Below are positions 1 to 8,346 of a DNA stretch of 64,000 nucleotides, one piece after another. The position numbers and the translations under genes are program-made. Each line of letters starts with the position of its first letter. Positions within the stretch are counted from its first letter, which is position 1. The notes beneath the pieces were generated by a model. That model had not been told where the DNA came from. It saw only the letters and a list, made by a program, of their open reading frames with translations, and did no database searches. Origin of the DNA: Pantoea sp. BAV 3049 (GTDB taxonomy: Bacteria > Pseudomonadota > Gammaproteobacteria > Enterobacterales > Enterobacteriaceae); contig NZ_WHOY01000031.1 of assembly GCF_009765445.1 (NCBI RefSeq), positions 4,480,139 through 4,544,138 of the forward strand. Direction: 5' to 3'.

Positions 1-403
1 TCCCAGTAACCCGAACGGCATGCTGCAACTAACCGATATCAATTGGGATGAGCTGGCTTTCTCGGCCGATCCTGACGCCACCGGCAACAATGAAAATCTC
101 AAACGGCTGATCGAGATTGCTAATCAGTCCATGGACATCCCTGGAATGGGCAACACCACACTGTCGAATGCCAGCGCCTCTCTGGTCAGCACCGTGGGGA
201 TCAAAAGCCGCGAAAACCAGACCAACCTGGAAGCGGCGGTGGCGCTGCTGACTCAGGCAGAAAATGAGCGCAACAACTACAGCGGCGTATACGACGACGA
301 AGAGGCGATCAACATCATCGTCTATACCAAGGCCTACCAGTCCAATATGAAGATCATCGCCACCGGCGATCAAATCTTCAGCGATCTGCTGGCGCTGTTT
401 TAA
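1..403 (+). CDS. lfgK: Lateral flagellar hook-filament junction protein FlgK-type (3' part)
   Basis: The reading frame is open from the left edge, so only about the last 130 codons are present. The end is typical of FlgK/HAP1: a helical C-terminus with the AYQSNMKIIATGDQIFSDLL pattern shared by rod, hook and HAP proteins. FlgK forms the junction between hook and filament outside the cell. It lies 18 bases before lfgL, the normal flgK-flgL order. The locus as a whole (laf genes downstream) marks this as the Flag-2 lateral system rather than the primary flagellum. That assignment rests on gene order, not on this fragment alone. Confidence 0.88.
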   Translation, partial: PSNPNGMLQLTDINWDELAFSADPDATGNNENLKRLIEIANQSMDIPGMGNTTLSNASASLVSTVGIKSRENQTNLEAAVALLTQAENERNNYSGVYDDEEAINIIVYTKAYQSNMKIIATGDQIFSDLLALF

Positions 404-421
404 CTTTTTCCGGAGCCTGTG

Positions 422-1330
422 ATGCGTATCAGCACCCTGACATTCACCAACACCATGTTGACCAGCTTTAACCGCAATCAGTCGAAATTGCTGACCCTGC
501 AGAGCCAGATCGCCAGCCAGACGCGGTTGCTGAAACCCTCTGACGATCCCATCGCCAGCACCCAGCTGGCGCAGCTGCGCCGCGAGCAGTCGGCTATCGA
601 TCAGTATAAGAGCAATATCGATCGCCTGACCGGCAATCTGTCAGGCCAGGAAAGTACCGTTAAAGGGACGGAGCAGCAGCTGCAGGCGATGATGGATAAA
701 ATGGTCGAAGCGATGGGCGGTACGCTCTCTGCCGAAGACATGAAAGCTTATGGCAAAGAGCTGGCTTCGCTGCTGGAGACCACCGTGTCGCTGGTCAATA
801 CTAAAGACGAGGACGGCCGCCATATGTTCTCCGGTACCCGGACCAATCAGCAGCCGCTGGTCTTCGATGCTGACACTAACAGCTGGTCGTATCAGGGCAA
901 TCAGGAAACCGCGACCACCAATGTCTCCAACGGCGTGTCGGTCGCGGTCACCACCCATCTGGCTCAGGCGTTTGGTGACAATCTGGAGACGCTGAACCAG
1001 CTGAAAGCCATCGCGGACAAAATGCAGGAAGGCACGCTGGATCCGTCGGATTACGCTGAAGAGATGAGCAGCGCCTATGCCTCGTTGCAGGGCTCTCATG
1101 GCAAGATTGCGGCAATCTATACGGAGCTGGGCAGCCGCTTTAATACGCTGACGTTGCTGAAAGATATCCACGATGACAACAGCGTGGTTAATGACACGGT
1201 GACGCGCAACCTGACCGAGCTGGATATGGCCAGCGCCAGTATCGACCTGACCCGCTATTACAACGCCTCGCTGGCTGCGCAGAAAAGCTATACGCAAATC
1301 CAGCAGCTTTCGCTGTTTTCGTTGATTTAA
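422..1330 (+). CDS. lfgL: Lateral flagellar hook-filament junction protein FlgL-type
   Basis: 302 residues, the usual length of FlgL/HAP3. The N-terminus (MRISTLTFTNTML) and the following heptad-rich helix match the flagellin-like N-terminal domain, and the C-terminal helix ends in the QKSYTQIQQLSLFSLI pattern typical of HAP3. ATG at 422 is chosen over the GTG three bases upstream because GGAG lies about seven bases before it. The protein forms the second junction layer between hook and filament. It follows lfgK closely and is followed after 6 bases by lafW, so the three are probably co-transcribed. Confidence 0.92.
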   Translation: MRISTLTFTNTMLTSFNRNQSKLLTLQSQIASQTRLLKPSDDPIASTQLAQLRREQSAIDQYKSNIDRLTGNLSGQESTVKGTEQQLQAMMDKMVEAMGGTLSAEDMKAYGKELASLLETTVSLVNTKDEDGRHMFSGTRTNQQPLVFDADTNSWSYQGNQETATTNVSNGVSVAVTTHLAQAFGDNLETLNQLKAIADKMQEGTLDPSDYAEEMSSAYASLQGSHGKIAAIYTELGSRFNTLTLLKDIHDDNSVVNDTVTRNLTELDMASASIDLTRYYNASLAAQKSYTQIQQLSLFSLI

Positions 1331-1336
1331 GAAGGC

Positions 1337-2362
1337 ATGATGCAGGTAGATATTCATCAGACGGGCGCGGGCAGCAGCACGCTGCAAACTCGTCAGGCCG
1401 CCACAGCCCAGCCGCTGGATAAAGCGACAACGCTCACCGCCCGCACCGCTGCAGCCGCCAACAGCTATCCGGATCGTCCGCTGATCTCGTCTCAGCCGCT
1501 GCGCTACAACGTGCAGCTCAATGAGCAGCTGACGGCAGTACAGCAGGCCGACAGCTTTCTGCAAAGCGCCGAAAAGCAGGTGCTGCAGCTGGTGCATGCG
1601 CTGACACGGCGGGACGCTCAGGGGGAGGTTAGGGAGAGGAGCGAAAACCTTCAGCAACTGTTGATGCAGCGCGATAGCCTGTCCGGCGGCTATGTTGATC
1701 GGCAGTTGCAGCTGAACCTGCAAAGCAAGCCGCTGGTGAACTTCAGCCTGCAGGATGGGACAGCGCTGGTGAACAGATCGGAACAGGAGGTTCTGACTTT
1801 TTCGCTGGGTGGCAGACAGCGCGAAGTCAGCGCGGCCTCGCTGGAGGAGAATGCTTCACCACGTCATAATCTGCTGCGGCTGAATCAGGCTCTGGGGAAG
1901 TGGGGCATTCAGGGCAAGCTGGATGCGCAGGATCGGCTGAACTTTCAGGTGGATGAGCAGCGCTGGCCACAGGTGAGCCAGCATCTTAGCGTGCAGGGTG
2001 GCGGTGAGCGATATCCGCAGGGGCAGTTTTTCCCGGTTAAACCGCAGGTGGAAAGTGGGCTGGAAGAGGCATTAACTCAGCTGAACCGCACCCCATCCCA
2101 GGGCGGCCAGATCCTGCCCGAGCTGGAAAAGGCGCTGGAAACCCTGACGCAACAGCGTCGGTCACTGCAGCAAACCCGCGAAAGGGCCCAGCAGCGCATC
2201 GACAGCATGGCGACTTTCAGTGGCCGATCTTCTGCCCTGCAGGCTGCTTCTGATTTTTCCGCCACCCTTCTGGCAGGCGATTTCACTACGCTGACTCAGG
2301 CCCTTGCCGGGCAGGCTAACCTTTCCGCGACCCGAGTGCGTAATGTGCTGAACGCCCGTTAA
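1337..2362 (+). CDS. lafW: LafW-like putative flagellar hook-associated protein
   Basis: 341 residues. The position directly after lfgL and before the lafZ/lafA region is that of lafW in the Escherichia Flag-2 locus, where it is called a putative hook-associated protein. The sequence is rich in Gln, Leu and Ala, with long predicted helices at both ends (near residues 55-110 and 255-300) and no membrane segment. No catalytic motif is visible. Function rests on synteny and the HAP-like helical ends; the biochemical role is not established. The 3' end overlaps the convergent gene at 2359-2829 by four bases. Confidence 0.7.
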   Translation: MMQVDIHQTGAGSSTLQTRQAATAQPLDKATTLTARTAAAANSYPDRPLISSQPLRYNVQLNEQLTAVQQADSFLQSAEKQVLQLVHALTRRDAQGEVRERSENLQQLLMQRDSLSGGYVDRQLQLNLQSKPLVNFSLQDGTALVNRSEQEVLTFSLGGRQREVSAASLEENASPRHNLLRLNQALGKWGIQGKLDAQDRLNFQVDEQRWPQVSQHLSVQGGGERYPQGQFFPVKPQVESGLEEALTQLNRTPSQGGQILPELEKALETLTQQRRSLQQTRERAQQRIDSMATFSGRSSALQAASDFSATLLAGDFTTLTQALAGQANLSATRVRNVLNAR

Positions 2363-2829
2363 AGATGACTGATGATTTGTCCTGAGGTGGTGGTGGTCAC
2401 TTTGCCGCCGGGAAAGCTGATACTGTTAAGTATGATACGGTTACGCTCAAGGTGCCCCATGATATTGGCAATCATCAGATCGTTTTTCTGTTGGGTGATA
2501 CAAACTGGCTTATAGTCATATAACAGCCCCTCAGAAGTGGCTTTTTTGAGTGACATCAGCACCTTAATTTGTAGACGGTTATCGTCCGGGCTGCTGAGTG
2601 TCCACAGAATCGATTTTTTGCCGATGACATAATGGGGGTTATACAGTTCGCTGCTTTTGGATAACAAATCGTAGTAGCCAAACTGTAGTTTGTCCTGGTT
2701 GCCGTTGTTATTGCCGTTAAACAGGTCGTTTAGTTCAGGTTTAGGGATGTACAGAGTATTTGCCATCGCACCGACGATTAACAGCAATGTAAGAGTCATC
2801 AGACTAATTGACGCAGTTCGCCATTTCAT
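2359..2829 (-). CDS. Small single-pass membrane protein, possible partner of LafZ
   Basis: 156 residues, with one membrane segment near residues 7-25 and the rest probably periplasmic. No recognised domain. Its start overlaps the end of the upstream winged-helix membrane regulator by 26 bases, so the two are translated as a pair. The arrangement (ToxR-like regulator followed by a small membrane protein with a large periplasmic part) resembles toxRS, where ToxS stabilises ToxR. No residue-level similarity to ToxS was detected by eye, so the partner role is inference from layout. Only one Cys is present. Confidence 0.6.
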   Translation of the reverse strand: MKWRTASISLMTLTLLLIVGAMANTLYIPKPELNDLFNGNNNGNQDKLQFGYYDLLSKSSELYNPHYVIGKKSILWTLSSPDDNRLQIKVLMSLKKATSEGLLYDYKPVCITQQKNDLMIANIMGHLERNRIILNSISFPGGKVTTTTSGQIISHL

Positions 2830-3748
2830 TTATTTCTCTCTCTGTTTCACGATAGATAAGGGCATTCAGTTGGGCGTTATTACTGCGGAACTGGGCGATA
2901 TTCATCGCCAGTTCCCGACGATCGCAACGGCTGGTGATTTCCACCGTGTAATTCATTGTGCTGGATACGATTTGGTAAAAAACCTGCATATTGGCCTGAT
3001 GCTCAATCAGTAACGTATTCAGTGCTGACAGGGAAGGATTTATCTGCTTATCAATTTCCTCGGTGGGCCTCAGCTGATCGTTGACATGCTCCAGAGCATA
3101 GAGGTGAATGTTGCTCCACACCCCTGGTACCTGCTCAGTCAGTTTGTTCTCCTGCTTCAGAGAGCTGGTCAGCACCAGAAATCCCACCACCAGCAGCAGC
3201 AACGTTGCCTGCGCCAGGCACATCCAGCGCCAGAAGCGTTTCCGCCTGGCCTGCAATTTTTGCGTCAGCCAGACGCTCTCCTTTTGTGACTCTTTTTGCC
3301 ACTCCTCACGGGCCAGGGTCAGCGTGGATGGACTCTCCTGGCTGGTGACAGTCTGCGGATAAAGAAGCTGCACTCCGGCATCTTCAGCCGCCCCCTTGCT
3401 GTCGGCTTCCCGCTTTTCATCCAGACTGAATTCACAATACTCCGCTTCGAGGATATAGCCTTTCTTGGGGATAGTTTTAATAATACGCTGTTGCTTACCG
3501 TCGTCTTCCAGCGCCACGCGCAGGGCGTGGATGGCATTCGGTAAACTGTTGTTGCCGATCACCCGGCGCTCCCAGACAAGCGTATTCAACTCCTCGCGCG
3601 TCAGGATCTTTCCTGCGTTCTGTACCAGCACGATCAGCAGTTTGAGCTGATACTCGCCCAGTCGACGCTGCTCACCGGACTGCTGATGGACCAGCGATCC
3701 GGAAGGGATATCGAGCAGCCAGTGATGGATCACGCAATGAGAGATCAT
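2804..3748 (-). CDS. lafZ: LafZ-like membrane-anchored winged-helix regulator (ToxR/CadC type)
   Basis: About 314 residues from the chosen ATG. An N-terminal OmpR/PhoB-type winged helix covers roughly residues 1-105: the LTREELNTLVW stretch and the IKTIPKKGYILE wing both match CadC/ToxR. A basic linker and one membrane segment follow near residues 172-195, then a periplasmic domain of about 115 residues with two Cys (one four residues from the end) that could form a disulfide. Upstream ATGs at 3802/3799 and a TTG at 3820 are in frame. The start at 3748 is preferred because the winged helix begins there, but the ribosome site is weak. It sits in the lafZ position, facing lafW. Confidence 0.75.
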   Translation of the reverse strand: MISHCVIHHWLLDIPSGSLVHQQSGEQRRLGEYQLKLLIVLVQNAGKILTREELNTLVWERRVIGNNSLPNAIHALRVALEDDGKQQRIIKTIPKKGYILEAEYCEFSLDEKREADSKGAAEDAGVQLLYPQTVTSQESPSTLTLAREEWQKESQKESVWLTQKLQARRKRFWRWMCLAQATLLLLVVGFLVLTSSLKQENKLTEQVPGVWSNIHLYALEHVNDQLRPTEEIDKQINPSLSALNTLLIEHQANMQVFYQIVSSTMNYTVEITSRCDRRELAMNIAQFRSNNAQLNALIYRETEREINEMANCVN

Positions 3749-4004
3749 AGCGGGGAGCGACCTTTTTTTGAGGTGAAAATAAAGTGGCGATATTTTCATC
3801 ATTTTTGCGGCGTTATTCAACTATTGGCGGAATAAAAACTTCCGCTGGCAAATATTATTTATCTTTCATTGATATTTGTCGTTTTTATATTGAGTGTAAG
3901 TATCTTCCTATTCCCTGTTTGTTAATGAATGCCCTGTCACATGTTATCTTTTTTTAACATTTTTATCAAAACTCGCCTGAAGCACCGGTTTCTTCCTTTT
4001 TAAT

Positions 4005-4031
4005 TTAATTATTCTTATTTACGGCCGTTTA
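4005..4031 (+). promoter_or_regulatory. Possible second sigma-28-like promoter copy upstream of lafA
   Basis: TTAA at 4005-4008, 15 bases, then GCCGTTTA at 4024-4031. Compared with the flagellar sigma consensus TAAA-N15-GCCGATAA, this is three of four and six of eight matches. The block resembles the better-placed copy 96 bases downstream (CGTTTATAT, then CAGGT and CTGAA in both), so it may be a duplicated promoter segment. Confidence 0.35.
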
Positions 4032-4100
4032 TATTCAGGTTGCCGCTGAAGAAATTGGTCATAACTTCATTATTTATATGATTTTTTTTATCTTTCTATT

Positions 4101-4127
4101 TAAATATTTCCGCTGAAACGTCGTTTA
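4101..4127 (+). promoter_or_regulatory. Probable LafS (sigma-28) promoter of lafA
   Basis: TAAA at 4101-4104, exactly 15 bases, then GTCGTTTA at 4120-4127. The -35 and spacing match the flagellar sigma factor consensus and the -10 matches five of eight positions. It lies about 50 bases before the lafA start codon, a sensible leader length. A LafS-type sigma factor is encoded in the same locus. Recognition by LafS is inferred. Confidence 0.5.
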
Positions 4128-4175
4128 TATCAGGTACTGAAAACAAAACCAGTTTCACTCAAGGAGATAACCATT

Positions 4176-5036
4176 ATGTCATTATCAATTTTCACTAACT
4201 CTGCAGCGATGTCTTCGACCAATGCGATGAACAAAGCGACCAGCAGCCTGAATGTTGCCATGGAGCGTCTGGGTACCGGTAAACGCATTAACTCTGCAGC
4301 CGACGATGCCGCCGGTCTGCAGATTGCTTCCCGCCTGCAGGCACAGTCTAACGGTATGGGCGTGGCCAAGCAGAACATTGCCAAAGCAACGGCGATGCTG
4401 CAGACCGCAGAAGGGGCTTTCGATGAAGTGAACAACATCCTTTACCGTATGAAGGACCTGGCGACCCAGGCGGCGGATGACACCAACAACGCCGATGACC
4501 GTACCGCTATCCAGGGTGAGTTCAAAGAACTGAATGCCGAGCTGGAAAACATCATGAGCAACACCTCTTACGGTTCTGAAAAGCTGCTGGCCTCTGTTGG
4601 CGAAGATGGCGACACAGAAGGCAAACTGACAGCCAGTATGCAGTTCCAGATTGGTGCCGGTTCTGAAGAGACGCTGAGCGTGGACCTGAGCGCAGGGCTG
4701 ACCGCAGTAACCGGTTCTCTGGCCACGCTGCTGGATTCAGATATGTCTTCAGCCGCCACTGCAAACGCCGCGATTGACCAGATCAGCACAGCAATGTCCG
4801 ATGTGGGCAGCATTCGCTCCTCACTGGGTGCGAACATCAACCGCCTGGGCCACACCGCAGCTAACCTGGCGAACATGCAGGACAACACCAACCTCAACCT
4901 TGGCGTAATCCAGGATGCGGACTTTGCGGCGGAAGCCACGGCGATGACCCGCAACAACATGCTGACGCAGTCCAGCCAGGCGATGCTGAAGCAGGCTAAC
5001 GGCATGAGCCAGATGGTTCTGGGCATGCTGGGCTAA
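4176..5036 (+). CDS. lafA: Lateral flagellin
   Basis: 286 residues, short for an enterobacterial flagellin and typical of lateral flagellins that keep only the D0/D1 core. The N-terminal D0/D1 part (residues 1-150) has the LGTGKRINSAADDAAGLQIA signature. The C-terminal part has the INRLGHTAANLANMQDNT and LTQSSQAMLKQANGMSQMVL patterns. A short acidic central stretch replaces the variable surface domain. The product is exported and polymerises into the lateral filament. Start fixed by AAGGAG ten bases upstream. It has its own promoter and terminator, which suits high expression. Confidence 0.93.
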   Translation: MSLSIFTNSAAMSSTNAMNKATSSLNVAMERLGTGKRINSAADDAAGLQIASRLQAQSNGMGVAKQNIAKATAMLQTAEGAFDEVNNILYRMKDLATQAADDTNNADDRTAIQGEFKELNAELENIMSNTSYGSEKLLASVGEDGDTEGKLTASMQFQIGAGSEETLSVDLSAGLTAVTGSLATLLDSDMSSAATANAAIDQISTAMSDVGSIRSSLGANINRLGHTAANLANMQDNTNLNLGVIQDADFAAEATAMTRNNMLTQSSQAMLKQANGMSQMVLGMLG

Positions 5037-5055
5037 CCGGCCATTAACCGCTGAT

Positions 5056-5083
5056 AACACCGCTCCAGGGCGGTGTTTTTTTT
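5056..5083 (+). terminator. lafA terminator
   Basis: Perfect stem ACACCGC / GCGGTGT with a six-base loop, followed by a run of seven or more T. It starts about 20 bases after the lafA stop codon, a strong intrinsic terminator. Confidence 0.9.
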
Positions 5084-5249
5084 CCCTTTTGGGCCCTTTT
5101 CTTTCCGTTCGGGAGGAAGCCTTATTTCCGATTTTAAAATTCAACACACTGAATAATATCAACTTTTATAGTTGGCACGCGCATTGCTATCAGGAGAGCA
5201 GGAAAGCCTGAACATCAGGCGCGGCTGGCTGAAAGGGAGAGCATAAAAA

Positions 5250-6563
5250 ATGAGTTGGTTAGACGATTTTGACCCGCAAACGGTCGCGCAAAGTCTGGCG
5301 CAGGCAACCATCGCCGCCCAGCAATCTCAGCTCAAGACCCAGCAGAACCGGCTTTCGGCGCAGCAAAAAGCGCTGACCACGCTGCGTACTGCATTAACTG
5401 ATTTTCAGACTGCGCTGAAAGGTTTTGCCACCAGCGGCAGCAGCGGCGGCATGGTGGTCAACAGCGCCACCGCCAGCCAGGAAGGCTTCGTTTCGCTGAG
5501 CGCCAGCAGCTCCGCCCGAAAAGGGCTTTACAACATTAATGTTACGCAGACGGCCAGCGCCGATCAGAAAGCCTTTGAGAATCTGACCGATGCCGATATT
5601 GCTGCCGCTGAAGGTTCGATGAAAATCACCATCGCCGACAAAGAGGTGGAGATTGACATGTCCTCCGTCAGTTCGTTGTCGGAGCTGCGCGATCGCATCA
5701 ATGCCGAAAGCGGTGACTCAGGCGCAACGGCTTCTCTGGTGCGACAGAACGGTAACAACGTGCTGATGATCAGCAGTGATAACACCGGCGCGGCTAATCA
5801 GGTGACGCTCTCAGCAACCGACGATACGTTCGCCGCAAAACTGGCAGATGCGACACAAATCTCCACCGCCCGCGACGCGATTATCACCATGGGTGAAGGC
5901 GATGGGATGACGTTTACCAGCAGCACCAACACCTTCAGCAACACCATTCCGGGGGTCGAACTGACGGTGATCCGGCCCACCGGCAACGAGCCACTGGTGA
6001 TCAACGTAGATACCGATGTTTCCAGCTCCAGAGAACAGGCACAGGCGTTTGTGACGGCTTACAACAAGCTGCGCACTCAGCTGGATGAGCTGACCAAAAG
6101 CGGCGGTGGGGACAGTTCAGAGAGCCGTGGTGCGCTGGCTGGCGACTCAGGGATCGGCGCGCTGGAGAGCCGACTGAATGCCCTGCTACGTACCAATTTT
6201 AATGGTGCAAGGCTCAGCGATTTTGGCATCACACCGGACAGAAATGGGCAGTTAACGCTGGACGGCACCCAGTTCGAAGAGTCGCTGAAAGCAAGACCTG
6301 ATGCGCTGAACTCACTGTTTGAAGGCTCCAACGGCCTGCTGAGCCGCATGGATAAAGAGGGCCTTGATACCTTCCTGAACAGTACCACCGGCACGATTAA
6401 GCAGCGGCAGGAAACGCTTGATCGTCAGGGCGAGCAACTGACCACGAAGGAAGCGCAAATCAACAAGCGCTACGAGACCACCTTCAACCGCTACGTGAAA
6501 GAGTTTACCAACATGAAAACCATCATCAGCCAGATGAACCAGACGATGGGCATGTTTTTTTAA
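5250..6563 (+). CDS. lafB: Lateral flagellar filament cap protein FliD-type
   Basis: 437 residues. The N-terminus begins directly with the coiled-coil D0 helix after MSWLDDFDP, and the C-terminus (residues 375-437) is a second long helix ending in FTNMKTIISQMNQTMGMFF, as in FliD/HAP2. The central part is Ser/Thr-rich, like the D2-D3 cap domains. FliD caps the growing filament and guides flagellin folding. It lies downstream of lafA with its own upstream space and opens the lafBCDEFSTU run. Confidence 0.92.
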   Translation: MSWLDDFDPQTVAQSLAQATIAAQQSQLKTQQNRLSAQQKALTTLRTALTDFQTALKGFATSGSSGGMVVNSATASQEGFVSLSASSSARKGLYNINVTQTASADQKAFENLTDADIAAAEGSMKITIADKEVEIDMSSVSSLSELRDRINAESGDSGATASLVRQNGNNVLMISSDNTGAANQVTLSATDDTFAAKLADATQISTARDAIITMGEGDGMTFTSSTNTFSNTIPGVELTVIRPTGNEPLVINVDTDVSSSREQAQAFVTAYNKLRTQLDELTKSGGGDSSESRGALAGDSGIGALESRLNALLRTNFNGARLSDFGITPDRNGQLTLDGTQFEESLKARPDALNSLFEGSNGLLSRMDKEGLDTFLNSTTGTIKQRQETLDRQGEQLTTKEAQINKRYETTFNRYVKEFTNMKTIISQMNQTMGMFF

Positions 6564-6614
6564 GCGCTTTGCGCGTGAGTGAGCCACACCCTTTAAGACA
6601 CGAGGATCGTTTCA

Positions 6615-6998
6615 ATGTACGGAACAGGCAACGACTTTACCCAGTATCAGGACGCCGACCTGGCAATCCGCACCGCAGCCTCCACGCCTCATCAGCTGGT
6701 ACTGATGCTGTTTACCGGCCTGCTGGACGAACTGACCCGTGCCAAGGGCCACATCCAGGCCCGGCGCTTTGAACGTAAGGCGGGCAGCATCAATAAATGC
6801 ATCGATATCCTCAATGCGCTGACCAGCGCGCTGGACTTCGACAACGGCGGTGAACTGGCGCTGCGGCTGGCGGGACTTTACGACTACTGCGTTTACCGGC
6901 TGTATGACGCCAGTCATCACCTCTCCATCGAGCAGATCGAAGAAGTGGAAGAGATCCTGCGCTCCATCCAGCAGGGCTGGGAAGGGATGGGCGCGTAA
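6615..6998 (+). CDS. lafC: Flagellin export chaperone FliS-type
   Basis: 127 residues, the FliS length. It is a four-helix protein with the characteristic N-terminal Tyr-rich start and the STPHQLVLMLFTGLLDEL helix. FliS binds the C-terminal helix of flagellin in the cytoplasm, prevents premature polymerisation and delivers it to the export gate. The gene follows lafB by about 50 bases, and its last base is the first base of lafD, so the two are translationally coupled. Confidence 0.93.
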   Translation: MYGTGNDFTQYQDADLAIRTAASTPHQLVLMLFTGLLDELTRAKGHIQARRFERKAGSINKCIDILNALTSALDFDNGGELALRLAGLYDYCVYRLYDASHHLSIEQIEEVEEILRSIQQGWEGMGA

Positions 6999-7297
6999 TG
7001 GATCAGCGTATTTTGCAGCTGGGTCAGGCGCTGGAACAGGCCGCTGAGGATGAGAACTGGGATGAAATCCGCCGCCTCGACAGCCGTATCAGCCAGCTTC
7101 TGCAGGCCATCCGTCTGCAGGGGAAACAGGATGAGGTTCGCGAGGAAGTCGCGGCGCTTAAGCGCAGCCATCAGCGTGCGGCAAAGATTTGCCGTGAGCA
7201 GCATGACATCCTGGAGATGAAGATCCAGCAGCATCAGAAAATACGCGAAGGATTACAGGCATATGCCCTGTTCTCAACCGGTGAGGAGGAGCAGTAA
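6998..7297 (+). CDS. lafD: FliT-like flagellar chaperone
   Basis: 99 residues, all helical and highly charged. It overlaps lafC and lafE by one base each (TAATG junctions). Position after the FliS gene and size match FliT, the chaperone of the filament cap. Sequence similarity among FliT proteins is low, so the call rests on context and helical character. It could hold the LafB cap protein in an export-ready state. Confidence 0.75.
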   Translation: MDQRILQLGQALEQAAEDENWDEIRRLDSRISQLLQAIRLQGKQDEVREEVAALKRSHQRAAKICREQHDILEMKIQQHQKIREGLQAYALFSTGEEEQ

Positions 7298-8343
7298 TGA
7301 TGCCGGTGACCTCTTTAATCCCCACGGTCCCTGCCGCGGGGGACAGCCTGCCAGGCATGAACGAACTCCCCGGTCAGACTGAGGTGATGCCCGCACTGAT
7401 GCCTTTGCTGACGGTGCCGCAGCCTGTCGCGGGGGACGATGAAACCCTGATGCCGATCGCTGATGAAACAACTTCTGACGAACCGCAGGGCGACCCGCAA
7501 ATGCTGTTGGATCTGCTGCTGACCGATCCCGGTGTGCAGCTGCAGCCGGTAACAGAGCCAGGGCTGACCGTGATTCCGCAACCTGAGCAGAGCGGTCAGC
7601 CTCAACCGGCGGCGATAGTGCCGCAGGAAGTCAAGCCTGTTCCCGTGACCCCACTCAGTAACAGCAACCCGGTGATGGATGAAACCCCAGCTGCTGATGA
7701 GGCCCTGCCGCCAGAGATAGCCGCTCCGCCAGTTACCACACGCTCCGCAGCCGCTGAGCGACCCGCTCAGCCTGCAACGGCAGAAGCGCTGCCTGTCAGC
7801 AAAGTGACTCAGCAGGATAAGCAGCCCGGCCAGACCGGGGCCGTAATGCCGCAGAGCCTGCAACATGCCTCAATCTCGCCGCTGCTCAGTGCTGCACTTC
7901 AGCGTGAAAACAGCGTTTCCGGCAGCGTACTGCACTTGCCTGCAGCGCATGAAGCGCAGGCCGAAGTGTTGCAAAAGGCCTTAAGCGAAAAGCTGGAGAT
8001 GCAGATCTCGCAGCAGAGCCAGAAAGCCACTATCCGTCTCGATCCGCCGCAGCTCGGCAAGCTCGATATCACGCTGCATTACGAGGCGGGAAAACTCCAG
8101 GTTCAGATTCAGGCGGCACAGCCTGAAATCTACCGCGCACTGCAGCAGGTGAGTGAACAACTGCGCATCAGCCTCAGTGAGCAGAACAACGTTCAGGTGA
8201 ACGTTCAGGTGTCGTCCCAGAGCGGTGACAGCCGCCAACAACAACGACACCCGTCGCAGCCAGATACACCGGTTGCGCAAAACTTTGAAGAGGGTGCGTC
8301 CCAAGGGCCGCGCACCGACGGCACAATACTGACAATGGTTTAA
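7297..8343 (+). CDS. lafE: Flagellar hook-length control protein FliK-type
   Basis: 348 residues. Residues 1-215 are Pro/Gln/Ala-rich and low in complexity, like the ruler part of FliK. The C-terminal substrate-specificity-switch domain (about 215-300) has the IRLDPPQLGKLDITLHY pattern typical of the Flg_hook domain. A Gln/Ser-rich tail follows. FliK is exported and measures the hook, then switches the export gate to filament substrates. Start ATG overlaps the lafD stop codon. Confidence 0.9.
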   Translation: MMPVTSLIPTVPAAGDSLPGMNELPGQTEVMPALMPLLTVPQPVAGDDETLMPIADETTSDEPQGDPQMLLDLLLTDPGVQLQPVTEPGLTVIPQPEQSGQPQPAAIVPQEVKPVPVTPLSNSNPVMDETPAADEALPPEIAAPPVTTRSAAAERPAQPATAEALPVSKVTQQDKQPGQTGAVMPQSLQHASISPLLSAALQRENSVSGSVLHLPAAHEAQAEVLQKALSEKLEMQISQQSQKATIRLDPPQLGKLDITLHYEAGKLQVQIQAAQPEIYRALQQVSEQLRISLSEQNNVQVNVQVSSQSGDSRQQQRHPSQPDTPVAQNFEEGASQGPRTDGTILTMV

Positions 8344-8346
8344 TCA

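Larger units (their letters stand above)
3749..4175. promoter_or_regulatory. AT-rich intergenic region between lafZ and lafA
   Basis: About 430 bases without a convincing gene, strongly AT-rich compared with the genes on both sides. It must hold the leftward lafZ promoter and the rightward flagellin promoter. Two related blocks resembling sigma-28 promoters are annotated separately (4005-4031 and 4101-4127). A good Shine-Dalgarno (AAGGAG) lies at 4161-4166 before lafA. The base composition would suit H-NS-type silencing, but that is inference. Confidence 0.6.

Noticed and set aside
641-1723. 360-residue open frame on the minus strand across lfgL and lafW
   Set aside because: It is antisense to two recognisable genes, has no start site and no familiar motif; its composition is that of a reversed coding frame.
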